This document shows, piece after piece, positions 1-7,567 of a stretch of 44,394 nucleotides of DNA. The translations under genes and the position numbers were made by a program. This DNA comes from Lachnospiraceae bacterium UBA6403 (GTDB lineage Bacteria; Bacillota; Clostridia; Lachnospirales; Lachnospiraceae). Each line of letters opens with the position of its first letter. Positions within the stretch are counted from its first letter, which is position 1. The stretch lies in contig DJPV01000027.1 of NCBI GenBank assembly GCA_002437435.1, positions 1 through 44,394 of the forward strand. The letters are read 5' to 3'. The notes under the pieces are model-generated. The model was not told the origin of the DNA. It made no database searches and saw only the letters and a list, made by a program, of their open reading frames with translations.

Positions 1-779
1 CCGTACATTCTGCAAAAGCAGGACACCCGGGCGGATCACTTTCAGCAGCAGACATTTTTACTTATCTTTATTTTGAGGAATTACATGTAGATCCGAAGAA
101 TCCAAAGGATGAGAACAGAGACCGTTTTGTATTATCCAAAGGACATACAGCACCGGGTTACTATTCAGCCCTTGCTGAGAGAGGTTTTTTCCCGGTAGAG
201 GATCTTCTGACCCTGCGTCATATCGGTTCATATTTACAGGGACACCCGGATATGAAGCACATTCCTGGTGTGGACATGTCATCCGGTTCTCTTGGACAGG
301 GACTTTCCGCAGCGGTTGGTATGGCACTGGCAGCAAAGATGTCCGGTAAAGAATACAGAACCTACTGTCTGTGTGGAGACGGAGAGATTCAGGAGGGACA
401 GATCTGGGAGGCTGCCATGTTTGCAGGCCACAGAAAGCTGGACAACCTTTTAGTGATCGTAGATAATAATAACCTTCAGATCGACGGAACCGTTGAGGAT
501 GTATGTTCCCCATATCCGATCGATAAGAAGTTTGAAGCATTTAATTTCCATGTGATCAATATCGATGGAAATGATTTTGACCAGATCGATGCAGCATTCA
601 AGGAAGCAAAGGCAACCAGGGGAATGCCGACAGCGATCATCGCCCATACCGTAAAGGGTAAGGGAGTATCCTTCATGGAGAACAATGTGGGATGGCATGG
701 CAAGGCTCCAAATGATGAGGAGTATAAGATTGCAATGGAAGAACTGGAAAAGGCAGGTGACGTGTTATGTCAGAAGTAA
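1..779 (+). CDS. Transketolase, N-terminal subunit (5' end outside the window)
   Basis: The frame is open from base 3 and enters the window inside the gene, so the start codon is upstream. The protein begins in the conserved HSAKAGHPGGSLS region and carries the thiamine diphosphate signature GDGEIQEGQIWEA...DNNNLQIDG. It is the TPP-binding half of a transketolase split into two polypeptides, as is common in Clostridia. With the next gene it moves two-carbon ketol units in the non-oxidative pentose phosphate pathway in the cytoplasm. Its last 13 bases overlap the start of the C-terminal subunit, which suggests translational coupling and equal subunit amounts. About 259 residues are visible, most of the family length. 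Confidence 0.95.
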   Translation, partial: VHSAKAGHPGGSLSAADIFTYLYFEELHVDPKNPKDENRDRFVLSKGHTAPGYYSALAERGFFPVEDLLTLRHIGSYLQGHPDMKHIPGVDMSSGSLGQGLSAAVGMALAAKMSGKEYRTYCLCGDGEIQEGQIWEAAMFAGHRKLDNLLVIVDNNNLQIDGTVEDVCSPYPIDKKFEAFNFHVINIDGNDFDQIDAAFKEAKATRGMPTAIIAHTVKGKGVSFMENNVGWHGKAPNDEEYKIAMEELEKAGDVLCQK

Positions 780-1705
780 AGAAGATCGCAACAAGAGACA
801 GCTATGGTAATGCATTAGTTGAGCTTGGAAAAGAACATGAGAACCTGATCGTGCTGGATGCAGATCTTGCAGCAGCAACGAAGACCGGAATCTTCAAGAA
901 GGCATTTCCGGAACGTCATGTAGACTGTGGTATCGCAGAATGTAACATGGCAGGTATCGCAGCCGGAATGTCAACCTGTGGTTATGTACCATTTATGAGC
1001 TCCTTTGCAATGTTTGCAGCAGGCAGAGCGTTTGAACAGGTAAGAAACAGCATCGGATACCCACATCTGAATGTGAAGATCGGAGCAACCCACGCAGGTA
1101 TCTCCGTAGGAGAAGATGGAGCAACCCACCAGTGTAATGAAGACCTTGCACTGATGAGAGAGATCCCGGGCATGGTAGTTATCAACCCATGTGATGATGT
1201 AGAAGCAAGAGCAGCCGTAAAGGTAGCATATGAATATGTAGGACCTGTCTATATGAGATTTGGAAGACTGGCAGTACCGGTCATCAATGATGAGGCAACC
1301 TACAAGTTTGAGATTGGCAAGGGCGTAGAATTACGTCCGGGCAAGGATATTACGATCATAGCAACCGGACTTCCGGTATCTGAGAGCTTAGAGGCTGCGA
1401 AGCTGCTGGCAGAAGACGGAATTGACGCACAGGTGATCAATATCCATACGATCAAACCGCTTGATGAAGAGCTTGTCGTAAAGGCAGCACAGGCAACCGG
1501 AAGAGTGTTCACGGTAGAGGAACATTCAATCATCGGAGGTCTTGGCTCAGCGGTTACAGAATGTCTGGCAGAGAAGAATCCGGTTAAGGTAACAAGAATC
1601 GGTGTTCGCGATACCTTTGGAGAATCCGGTCCGGCAAAAGACCTGCTTCATAAGTATGAACTCGACGCAGAGGGCATCTATAAGCAGATTAAAGCAGCAT
1701 TATAG
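767..1705 (+). CDS. Transketolase, C-terminal subunit
   Basis: This 312-residue protein matches the pyrimidine-binding and C-terminal domains of transketolase. Landmarks are the early ATRDSYGNAL, the DADLAAATKTG segment, the GIAECNMAGIAAGMS motif with the Glu that activates TPP, and GATHAGISVGEDGATHQ. The C-terminal domain follows from about residue 190. The ATG at 767 lies inside the end of the upstream subunit gene. The active enzyme needs both subunits. 1-deoxyxylulose-5-phosphate synthase is related, but it is normally a single fused chain, so split transketolase is the better call. A strong terminator follows. Confidence 0.95.
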   Translation: MSEVKKIATRDSYGNALVELGKEHENLIVLDADLAAATKTGIFKKAFPERHVDCGIAECNMAGIAAGMSTCGYVPFMSSFAMFAAGRAFEQVRNSIGYPHLNVKIGATHAGISVGEDGATHQCNEDLALMREIPGMVVINPCDDVEARAAVKVAYEYVGPVYMRFGRLAVPVINDEATYKFEIGKGVELRPGKDITIIATGLPVSESLEAAKLLAEDGIDAQVINIHTIKPLDEELVVKAAQATGRVFTVEEHSIIGGLGSAVTECLAEKNPVKVTRIGVRDTFGESGPAKDLLHKYELDAEGIYKQIKAAL

Positions 1706-1755
1706 GAATATTCATTTATTCTTATAGTTCCTTTTTATATATTTCCTTTTTTAAA

Positions 1756-1806
1756 GAGCTTATTGTAGATGTTTGAATAAAATGTTACAATAAGCTCGAT
1801 TTTTTA
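1756..1806 (+). terminator. Rho-independent terminator after the transketolase operon
   Basis: A 12-base perfect stem (GAGCTTATTGTA at 1756-1767 with TACAATAAGCTC at 1786-1797) is followed by a T-run at about 1800-1805. The loop is 18 bases. It closes the two-gene transketolase unit. Confidence 0.85.
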
Positions 1807-1841
1807 CTTTACAGTACATATTTGTCCTATAAAGTAAAAAA
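1800..1841. repeat. Inverted repeat upstream of the 1871 gene
   Basis: TTTTTTACTTTA (1800-1811) is the exact reverse complement of TAAAGTAAAAAA (1830-1841), with an 18-base spacer. The left arm reuses the T-run of the preceding terminator. Function unknown: it could be an AT-rich leader hairpin or a binding site. Confidence 0.45.
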
Positions 1842-1870
1842 AACGATAGGAAAGGTGGTGAGAGAGAAAC

Positions 1871-3028
1871 TTGGCAGAGTATAGGAATAATTACCGCCAG
1901 AGGGAAAACAGATCTGTATATGGGGAGACAGATTCCAGACGAAAGTCATATGGAAAAAACAGCAGCTATACGGGAAATTCCGGAAAACTGAGAGAACAGA
2001 GATCAAGCCAGAAGCCATATTATAATGGCCGGCGTACAGCAGAAAATGACAGAAACTATGCAGAATATTCCAAACTCAGACGAAAGATCATGGCAGATGA
2101 TAACATCAAATATATCTGTTCCAGGAATGAGAATGTGATCCATGATAAAAGCTGTATCCTGGCGAGAAATATTAAGGACAGCGATCTGAAATATCTGGTA
2201 AATTATCCAAAGTGGATGAAACAGTGTCCGAGATGTGCAGTAGAAACCTATATACACATCGGAGCATTGGATTCTGAAAAAACATCGGATTATGAGAATT
2301 TGTTTAAACGCATGATGATACCGGTTGACATGCTGAGGCATATGTATGTTGACTGTGAGATGAAAACAAAAGTAAATGGGGATACATTGACGGTATGGCA
2401 TAATGAAGATACCTGGAAGATTGTTTTTCTGGATCATCCGGGAAATGTCAGACTGCTGCATAATAATTATCATGTGGAAGACGGACATCGTGTATTTGAA
2501 AAAGGATTTCATATCCAGAGTGAATTTACATCCAATACCAAAATAAAATATGCCATTGAAAATATTGAAACATATTCGTGGAGTATGCACCGGGTACATG
2601 AAAGGGAAGCTGCGCTGGAGCAGAAAAAGAATGAAAGTGAAAAACAGGGATTCTGGTCACGGGTGGTACAGGCATTTCGTCTTGTATTTCATAAGCAGGA
2701 AGAGGATGAAGCTAAAAGTCAGACAGATGATACCAGAAAAGAGGATCCGACTGATTTTCAACTGGATTTTTCAGATTTTAATTTTGTAAAGAAGTTTGGT
2801 TATCCGGATAATGGTACCAGATGTATCTATGTCTGGAAGACGAAAAACGGAATCTATCAATGGCAGATCGGAGAATATGTATCAAAGAAACGGGAGTTTG
2901 TGATCAAATTTTCAGATCAGACCTTTATAACGGACTGGCGGAAAGTAATTGCATGGAAATATGTATGGAAAGGTGACCTGAACTGGTCGTATGGTGAAAA
3001 GAATGAAGCGGACACTGATCGTAATTGA
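1871..3028 (+). CDS. Hypothetical protein with a central Cys-rich patch
   Basis: I do not recognise this 385-residue protein. The start is TTG at 1871, chosen because a purine-rich Shine-Dalgarno stretch (AAGGTGGTGAG) lies just upstream and no in-frame ATG is placed as well. Residues 1-75 are Arg/Asn/Ser/Tyr-rich and probably disordered. Next comes a segment with YICSRNENVIHDKSC and QCPRC, four Cys plus a His that could bind one zinc. Residues about 110-210 look globular. A charged Lys/Glu linker follows, and the last 90 residues are Trp- and Tyr-rich (IYVWKTKNGIYQWQIGEYV). No signal peptide or membrane segment is visible. Its 3' end overlaps the next gene by 26 bases, so the two are probably co-transcribed. 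Confidence 0.75.
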   Translation: MAEYRNNYRQRENRSVYGETDSRRKSYGKNSSYTGNSGKLREQRSSQKPYYNGRRTAENDRNYAEYSKLRRKIMADDNIKYICSRNENVIHDKSCILARNIKDSDLKYLVNYPKWMKQCPRCAVETYIHIGALDSEKTSDYENLFKRMMIPVDMLRHMYVDCEMKTKVNGDTLTVWHNEDTWKIVFLDHPGNVRLLHNNYHVEDGHRVFEKGFHIQSEFTSNTKIKYAIENIETYSWSMHRVHEREAALEQKKNESEKQGFWSRVVQAFRLVFHKQEEDEAKSQTDDTRKEDPTDFQLDFSDFNFVKKFGYPDNGTRCIYVWKTKNGIYQWQIGEYVSKKREFVIKFSDQTFITDWRKVIAWKYVWKGDLNWSYGEKNEADTDRN

Positions 3029-3512
3029 TATGCAGAAGGATTTTATTGACGGTTCACTTGGTACGAAAGAAGCAGAAGCAATCGTGGAGCCGGTAAAAAA
3101 TCTGATACAGGAATATAAGAACCGGGGAGACGAAGTGATCTATACCAGAGATACCCATGGCACAGATTATATGCAGACAAATGAGGGAAAGCATCTTCCG
3201 GTGGAACACTGTATAAAAGGAACACCCGGCTGGGAGATCGCAGATGGAATATATGCAGATGGCTGTAAGATCGCAGATAAGCCATCCTTTGGATATACAG
3301 GCTGGGATCAGTATGGATTTGAAGATGTCTGTCTGGTCGGACTTTGTACCGATATCTGTGTAGTATCAAATGCACTTATCATAAAGGCATTATATCCTGA
3401 GATCCGTGTGGCGGTCGATGTCAGATGTACGGCAGGCGTGACACCGGAATCAAAGTCGGCTGCGCTTGAAACAATGAAGATGTGTCAGATCGAGCTGGTC
3501 GGTGAAGAATAA
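3003..3512 (+). CDS. Isochorismatase-family cysteine hydrolase (nicotinamidase-like)
   Basis: The start is taken at ATG 3003 (MKRTLIVIDMQKDF), the usual family N-terminus; an in-frame ATG 12 bases upstream has no better ribosome binding site. The 169-residue protein has the family layout. The Asp of IDMQKDF sits near residue 9-13, Lys93 lies in the ADKPSFGYTG segment, and the nucleophilic Cys119 in GLCTDICVVSNAL forms the Asp-Lys-Cys triad. RDTHGTDY may supply metal ligands. These enzymes hydrolyse nicotinamide or related amides, and the substrate cannot be fixed from sequence. If it is a nicotinamidase it would act in NAD salvage. It is shorter than PncA and could be another member of the family. 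Confidence 0.85.
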   Translation: MKRTLIVIDMQKDFIDGSLGTKEAEAIVEPVKNLIQEYKNRGDEVIYTRDTHGTDYMQTNEGKHLPVEHCIKGTPGWEIADGIYADGCKIADKPSFGYTGWDQYGFEDVCLVGLCTDICVVSNALIIKALYPEIRVAVDVRCTAGVTPESKSAALETMKMCQIELVGEE

Positions 3513-3554
3513 GCTGGATAAAAAAGAAAAATGCAGTAAGAAAGGAAAGAAGAC

Positions 3555-4253
3555 ATGCTTGGAATTATAGGAGCAATGGATGAAGAAGTTGCAAAGTTAA
3601 AAGAAAAAATGGAGCAGGTGCATATCGTTGAAAAAGCAGGTATGCAGTTTTACAGAGGCACTTTGTGTGACCGTGAAGTGGTTGTAGTTAAATGTGGTGT
3701 CGGTAAAGTTCATGCGGCGATGTGTACACAGGCAATGATCGATTTATTCCCGGTAGATGGGATTGTAAATACCGGAATTGCAGGTTCATTAAATGCAGAC
3801 ATCAACATCGGAGATATCGTGTTGGCAAAGGACGCGTTAGAGCATGATATGGATGTCTCGGCTCTTGGATATGGTCCGGGAATCAATCCGGATTTAAAAG
3901 ATGATGAAAATATTTTCAAAACAGATGAAAAAATGCTGGAACGCGCACTTGTTGCAGCAAAGCAGGCAGAGCTTTCCGTCAACATTTTTACCGGACGGGT
4001 TGTCAGTGGAGATCAGTTCATATCAAGTAAGGACAAGAAGAAATGGCTTGTTGATACATTTGACGGAACCTGTGCAGAGATGGAAGGTGCCTCGATCGGA
4101 CATGTTGCAAGCCTGAACAAGATTCCATATCTCGTTGTACGCGCAATCTCAGATAAGGCAGATGACAGTGCAGAAATGGATTATCCATCATTTGCAGCTA
4201 TGGCGATCGACAACAGCGTTGCGCTTATGACACAATTTGTAAAATTATGCTAA
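3555..4253 (+). CDS. mtnN: 5'-methylthioadenosine/S-adenosylhomocysteine nucleosidase
   Basis: This 232-residue protein starts with the family signature MLGIIGAMDEEV and is the usual length. Other landmarks are GVGKVHAAMCTQ, the NTGIAGSL phosphorylase-fold segment, CAEMEGASIGHVA with the ribose-binding Met-Glu, and RAISDKADD with the catalytic Asp. It cleaves adenine from S-adenosylhomocysteine and methylthioadenosine. The next gene is luxS, so SAH made by methyltransferases is turned in two steps into homocysteine and the AI-2 precursor. A purine-rich AGAAAGGAAAGAAG stretch precedes the ATG. Confidence 0.96.
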   Translation: MLGIIGAMDEEVAKLKEKMEQVHIVEKAGMQFYRGTLCDREVVVVKCGVGKVHAAMCTQAMIDLFPVDGIVNTGIAGSLNADINIGDIVLAKDALEHDMDVSALGYGPGINPDLKDDENIFKTDEKMLERALVAAKQAELSVNIFTGRVVSGDQFISSKDKKKWLVDTFDGTCAEMEGASIGHVASLNKIPYLVVRAISDKADDSAEMDYPSFAAMAIDNSVALMTQFVKLC

Positions 4254-4330
4254 CATTGACAGCGGTAAGCTTGATGTAAAATAAATAAGTGATGAATTAT
4301 CATATAAAACAGGAGGAAACTGAAGAAACT

Positions 4331-4813
4331 ATGGAAAAGATTAAAAGTTTTCAGATCAATCATTTATTATTAAATCCCGGAATCTATGTATCCAGAAAGG
4401 ATAAGGCAGGAGATTCCATTATCACAACCTTTGATATCCGTATGACAAAGCCAAACTTTGAACCTGTTATAAATACAGCAGAGATTCATACGATCGAGCA
4501 TCTGGCTGCGACCTATCTCAGAAACCACGAAGATTATAAAGATAAAGTAATTTATTTTGGACCAATGGGATGCAGAACCGGATTTTATCTGATCCTTGCA
4601 GGAGATTACAAGTCAGAGGATATTGTGGATCTTATGATCTCAATGTTTGAATTTATCCGTCATTATCACGATCCGATTCCGGGAGCAAATCCGAGAGAAT
4701 GCGGAAACTATCAGGATATGAATCTGAACATGGCAAATTATCTGGCAGAGAAGTTCTTAAAAGAGGTTCTTTATAATATAGGTGAAGACCGCCTGAACTA
4801 CCCAGAGGGTTGA
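4331..4813 (+). CDS. luxS: S-ribosylhomocysteine lyase (AI-2 synthase)
   Basis: The start is ATG 4331 (MEKIKSFQINHLLLNPGIYVSRKD), the family N-terminus, with AGGAGG at 4311-4316; a longer frame using GTG 4289 adds residues the family lacks. The 160-residue protein has the HTIEH metal motif (His53, His57) and Cys124 in ECGNYQDM as ligands, and Cys81 in MGCRTGFY as the catalytic thiol. It splits S-ribosylhomocysteine into homocysteine and DPD, the precursor of autoinducer-2. It lies 77 bases after mtnN, the preceding enzyme. All metal and catalytic residues are present, so it should be active. Confidence 0.97.
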   Translation: MEKIKSFQINHLLLNPGIYVSRKDKAGDSIITTFDIRMTKPNFEPVINTAEIHTIEHLAATYLRNHEDYKDKVIYFGPMGCRTGFYLILAGDYKSEDIVDLMISMFEFIRHYHDPIPGANPRECGNYQDMNLNMANYLAEKFLKEVLYNIGEDRLNYPEG

Positions 4814-4824
4814 CCTTTTTTTTT
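4800..4824 (+). terminator. Short terminator overlapping the luxS stop
   Basis: ACCC-AGA-GGGT (4800-4810) is a small hairpin next to the luxS stop codon, followed after TGACC by nine T residues (4816-4824). The stem is only four pairs, so it is probably weak and leaky. Confidence 0.45.
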
Positions 4825-4850
4825 CAAAGTGATACGATAACAGATAAAGA

Positions 4851-4880
4851 TTGCCGGGAGAGTGCGGCAACCCATAATAT
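4851..4880 (+). promoter_or_regulatory. Candidate ptb-buk promoter with an inverted repeat over the -35
   Basis: TTGCCG (4851-4856) and TAATAT (4875-4880) are spaced by 18 bases and fit a sigma-A promoter 37 bases before the ptb start. TTGCCG is also the left arm of a perfect inverted repeat TTGCCG-N8-CGGCAA (4851-4870). A repressor bound there would cover the -35 and spacer. No regulator can be named. Confidence 0.45.
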
Positions 4881-4916
4881 TATGGAAAAAGAAAAAATCG
4901 CGAGAGGTGTAAACGA

Positions 4917-5837
4917 ATGAGTAAGAGTTTTGAAGATTTATTAGCCCAGGTTGCAAAATGTAGCAAAAAGACAGTTTCGGTAGCATGTGCTCAGGACAAG
5001 CCTGTTCTGGAAGCCGTTAAGGCAGCAAAGGAAAAAGGTATTGCAGATGCGATCCTTGTTGGTGATGAAGCTGAGATCAGAAAGATCGCTGCTGAACTTG
5101 ACATGAATCTGGATGAGTACGAGATCATTAACGAACCGGACAGCATTCAGGCTGCACATAAGGCTGTTGAGCTTGTACATAATAATAAAGCAGATATGTA
5201 TATGAAGGGTATCATTGATACAAAGAACTTCTTAAAGAGTGTTCTGGATAAGGAAGTAGGTTTAAGAACCGGTAAGAAATTATCACATGTAGCTGTTTTC
5301 GAGATCCCCGGTATTGACAGATTATTATATCTTTCAGATGTTGCATTCATGACATATCCATCTCTTGAGGATAAGAAAGCGATTATTGAAAACACAGTAA
5401 AGGTTGTTCATGCTTGTGGTATCCCATGCCCAAAGGTTGCGCCACTTGCAGCAGTTGAGGTTGTAAATCCCAAAATGCCTGTAACTGTAGAAGCAGCAGA
5501 GCTTACAAAGATGAATGAAAATGGCGAGATAACAGGATGTATCGTTGACGGACCGTTATCACTTGACCTTGCGATCGATCCGGAAGCAGCTAAGCATAAG
5601 GGGGCAGAAAATCGTAAGATCGTTGGAGATGCAGATATCCTCTTATTCCCTGATATCCATGCAGGAAACCTCGTATACAAGTGCCTGACACATACAACTG
5701 CAAGTAAGAATGGATGTATTCTGACCGGAACAAAGGCTCCGGTTATTCTGACATCCAGATCAGACAGCTTTGAAGTAAAGATGAACTCTATTGCTCTTGC
5801 GGCGGTTGTTGCAGAAGCAATCAAGAATGAGCAGTAA
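4917..5837 (+). CDS. ptb: Phosphate butyryltransferase
   Basis: This 306-residue protein has the phosphate acetyl/butyryltransferase fold. Landmarks are an N-terminal KKTVSVACAQDKPVLEAV segment, the DMYMKGIIDTKNFLKSVLDKEVGLRTG motif typical of Ptb, and the C-terminal DILLFPDIHAGNLVYK signature. It converts butyryl-CoA and phosphate to butyryl phosphate and CoA in the cytoplasm. The butyrate kinase gene follows after 51 bases, so the two enzymes make butyrate with substrate-level ATP. Length and partner gene favour Ptb over phosphate acetyltransferase. A GAGAGGTG ribosome binding site lies at 4902-4909. Confidence 0.95.
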   Translation: MSKSFEDLLAQVAKCSKKTVSVACAQDKPVLEAVKAAKEKGIADAILVGDEAEIRKIAAELDMNLDEYEIINEPDSIQAAHKAVELVHNNKADMYMKGIIDTKNFLKSVLDKEVGLRTGKKLSHVAVFEIPGIDRLLYLSDVAFMTYPSLEDKKAIIENTVKVVHACGIPCPKVAPLAAVEVVNPKMPVTVEAAELTKMNENGEITGCIVDGPLSLDLAIDPEAAKHKGAENRKIVGDADILLFPDIHAGNLVYKCLTHTTASKNGCILTGTKAPVILTSRSDSFEVKMNSIALAAVVAEAIKNEQ

Positions 5838-5888
5838 TCAGACTATTAAAGTTACGGAATAAATTTATAAGAATTTTGGAGGAAGAAC

Positions 5889-6956
5889 ATGTCATACAAA
5901 ATTTTGATCATCAATCCGGGTTCAACATCTACAAAGATAGGTGTATTTGAAGACGAGAATTTATTATTTGAAGAGACATTAAGACACACAACAGAAGAAC
6001 TTGCAGGCTTCAACCTTATCGTTGAGCAGAAGGACTTCAGAAAGAAAGTTATTCTTGACATCCTTGCAGAGAAGAACTTTGATATTAAGACTTTAGATGT
6101 ATGTGTAGGCCGTGGCGGTATGTTAAAGCCAATTCCTGGTGGTACATATCCTGTAAGTGATGATTTATTAGAGGACTTAAAGATCGGCAAGCAGGGTCAG
6201 CATGCATCCAACCTTGGGGGTATCCTGGCAAGAGAGATCGGTGATGAGTTAGGTATCCCATCTTATATCGTAGATCCGGTCGTTGTAGATGAGCTGATGC
6301 CATCCTCCCGTTTATCAGGTGTACCTGAGCTTCCAAGAAGAAGTGTATTCCATGCATTAAACCAGAAGGCTGTTGCAAAGAGATATGCAAAAGAGCATGG
6401 CAAGAAATATGAAGACCTGAATCTGATCGTTGTACACATGGGCGGCGGTGTATCTGTTGGTGCGCACTTAAACGGACGTATCGTTGATGTTAACAATGCT
6501 TTGGATGGTGAAGGCGCATTCTCACCAGAAAGAGCCGGCGGTGTTCCATCAGGAGATCTTGCCAGGATGTGCTTTTCAGGAAAGTATACACAGCAGGAAG
6601 TCACAAAGAAGCTTGTTGGTAACGGTGGATTCAATGCATATATCGGAAGCAATGATGCAAGAGATCTCGAGAAGCTGGTTCAGGAAGGTGATGAGCATGC
6701 AAAGCTTGTTCAGGATGCATTCCATCAGCAGGTAGCAAAGGATATCGGTGCTATGTCAACTGTACTTTGCGGTAAAGTAGATCAGATTATCTTAACAGGT
6801 GGTATCGCATACTCCAAGCATACATGTGCAGAGCTGGAAAAGAGAGCAGGATTTATCGCTCCATTTACAGTATATCCTGGTGAGGATGAACTCCTTGCAC
6901 TTGCACAGGGCGCATTAAGAGTTATGAATGGCGAAGAAGAGCCAATGACATATTAA
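5889..6956 (+). CDS. buk: Butyrate kinase
   Basis: This 355-residue member of the acetate/butyrate kinase family starts [23 protein letters not shown], which includes the phosphate 1 motif [33 protein letters not shown] is the central nucleotide-binding segment, and ILTGGIAYS lies near the C-terminus. The length is typical of butyrate kinase and shorter than acetate kinase (about 400). It transfers phosphate from butyryl phosphate to ADP, the last step of butyrate formation. It has a GGAGGAAG site just upstream and shares a unit with ptb. The pair indicates the kinase route to butyrate rather than the butyryl-CoA:acetate CoA-transferase route. Confidence 0.96.
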   Translation: MSYKILIINPGSTSTKIGVFEDENLLFEETLRHTTEELAGFNLIVEQKDFRKKVILDILAEKNFDIKTLDVCVGRGGMLKPIPGGTYPVSDDLLEDLKIGKQGQHASNLGGILAREIGDELGIPSYIVDPVVVDELMPSSRLSGVPELPRRSVFHALNQKAVAKRYAKEHGKKYEDLNLIVVHMGGGVSVGAHLNGRIVDVNNALDGEGAFSPERAGGVPSGDLARMCFSGKYTQQEVTKKLVGNGGFNAYIGSNDARDLEKLVQEGDEHAKLVQDAFHQQVAKDIGAMSTVLCGKVDQIILTGGIAYSKHTCAELEKRAGFIAPFTVYPGEDELLALAQGALRVMNGEEEPMTY

Positions 6957-7087
6957 TTAGATGTTTGATCGCCATTTTGTCTGTGTACTGTAAAAATACA
7001 AAAATTGGCATAATAGTTTTTCTTATAATACACATAATAGAATCAAGACAACAAAGTCTTAAATAAATGTATTGGAGGAAATGTATT

Positions 7088-7303
7088 ATGGCAAGTTCAA
7101 ATTCAACAGGAACAAGCAAGATGAGCGTTCCAGAAGCTAAGGACGCTATGAACAAGTTTAAAATGGAGGTTGCTAAGGAAATCGGTGTTAACCTCAAGGA
7201 TGGTTACAACGGTGACTTAACAGCTGCTCAGAGTGGATCAATTGGTGGCGAGATGGTTCGTCAGATGATCAAGAGACAGGAAGAACAGATGTCAGGCAGA
7301 TAA
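7088..7303 (+). CDS. Small acid-soluble spore protein, alpha/beta type
   Basis: The start is ATG 7088 (MASSNSTG), nine bases after GGAGG at 7074-7078; an upstream in-frame start lacks a site. The 71-residue protein has both family blocks: MEVAKEIGVNL around residues 26-36, which contains the germination protease (GPR) cleavage region, and GSIGGEMVRQMIK around 50-62. Alpha/beta SASPs coat spore DNA and protect it from UV and chemicals. Their presence argues that the organism is, or recently was, able to sporulate. It stands alone between buk and a strong terminator. In the family, expression is in the forespore under sigma-G; I could not identify that promoter with confidence. Confidence 0.93.
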   Translation: MASSNSTGTSKMSVPEAKDAMNKFKMEVAKEIGVNLKDGYNGDLTAAQSGSIGGEMVRQMIKRQEEQMSGR

Positions 7304-7348
7304 GCAGTAAAATAAGAGAGATCTTATAGCTTTTGCTTAGCAGGAAGG

Positions 7349-7378
7349 GGTTATTGTCGAAAAGACGATAACCTTTTT
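7349..7378 (+). terminator. Rho-independent terminator after the spore protein gene
   Basis: GGTTATTGTC (7349-7358), loop GAAAA, GACGATAACC (7364-7373), with one T-G wobble, followed by five T residues. This is a strong ten-pair stem. Confidence 0.88.
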
Positions 7379-7401
7379 CTGCGTTGTTATGGAAAATGGG
7401 C

Positions 7402-7431
7402 TGGACATATATCTGGTATATATGGTATAAT
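7402..7431 (+). promoter_or_regulatory. Sigma-A-type promoter for tig-clpP-clpX
   Basis: TGGACA (7402-7407) and a perfect TATAAT (7426-7431) with an 18-base spacer. It lies 137 bases before tig, leaving a leader of about 130 bases with hairpins. Confidence 0.65.
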
Positions 7432-7444
7432 CGGTTGATTGATG

Positions 7445-7535
7445 CGGGTATTTTTATACCTGTAATAAAAACGAAATGATAAATGGATGCTAAATAATGC
7501 CTTATATATTATTAAAAGATGATGGCATAAGGCAT
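7445..7535 (+). promoter_or_regulatory. Structured 5' leader of tig
   Basis: Two stems lie in the leader. CGGGTAT-TTTT-ATACCTG (7445-7462) falls close to the predicted transcript start. ATGCCTTAT (7497-7505) pairs with ATAAGGCAT (7527-7535). The right arm of the second can instead join a smaller hairpin ATGATG-N8-CATCAT (7519-7538), so two folds are mutually exclusive. No known riboswitch class is recognised. Confidence 0.4.
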
Positions 7536-7567
7536 CATTTGCATAATTTTAAGGAGGAAATAAAAAA

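Noticed and set aside
7005..7040. A vegetative promoter for the spore protein gene (TTGGCA with TATAAT or CATAAT).
   Set aside because: Spacers are 13 or 22 bases, outside the working range, and a sigma-G promoter would be expected.
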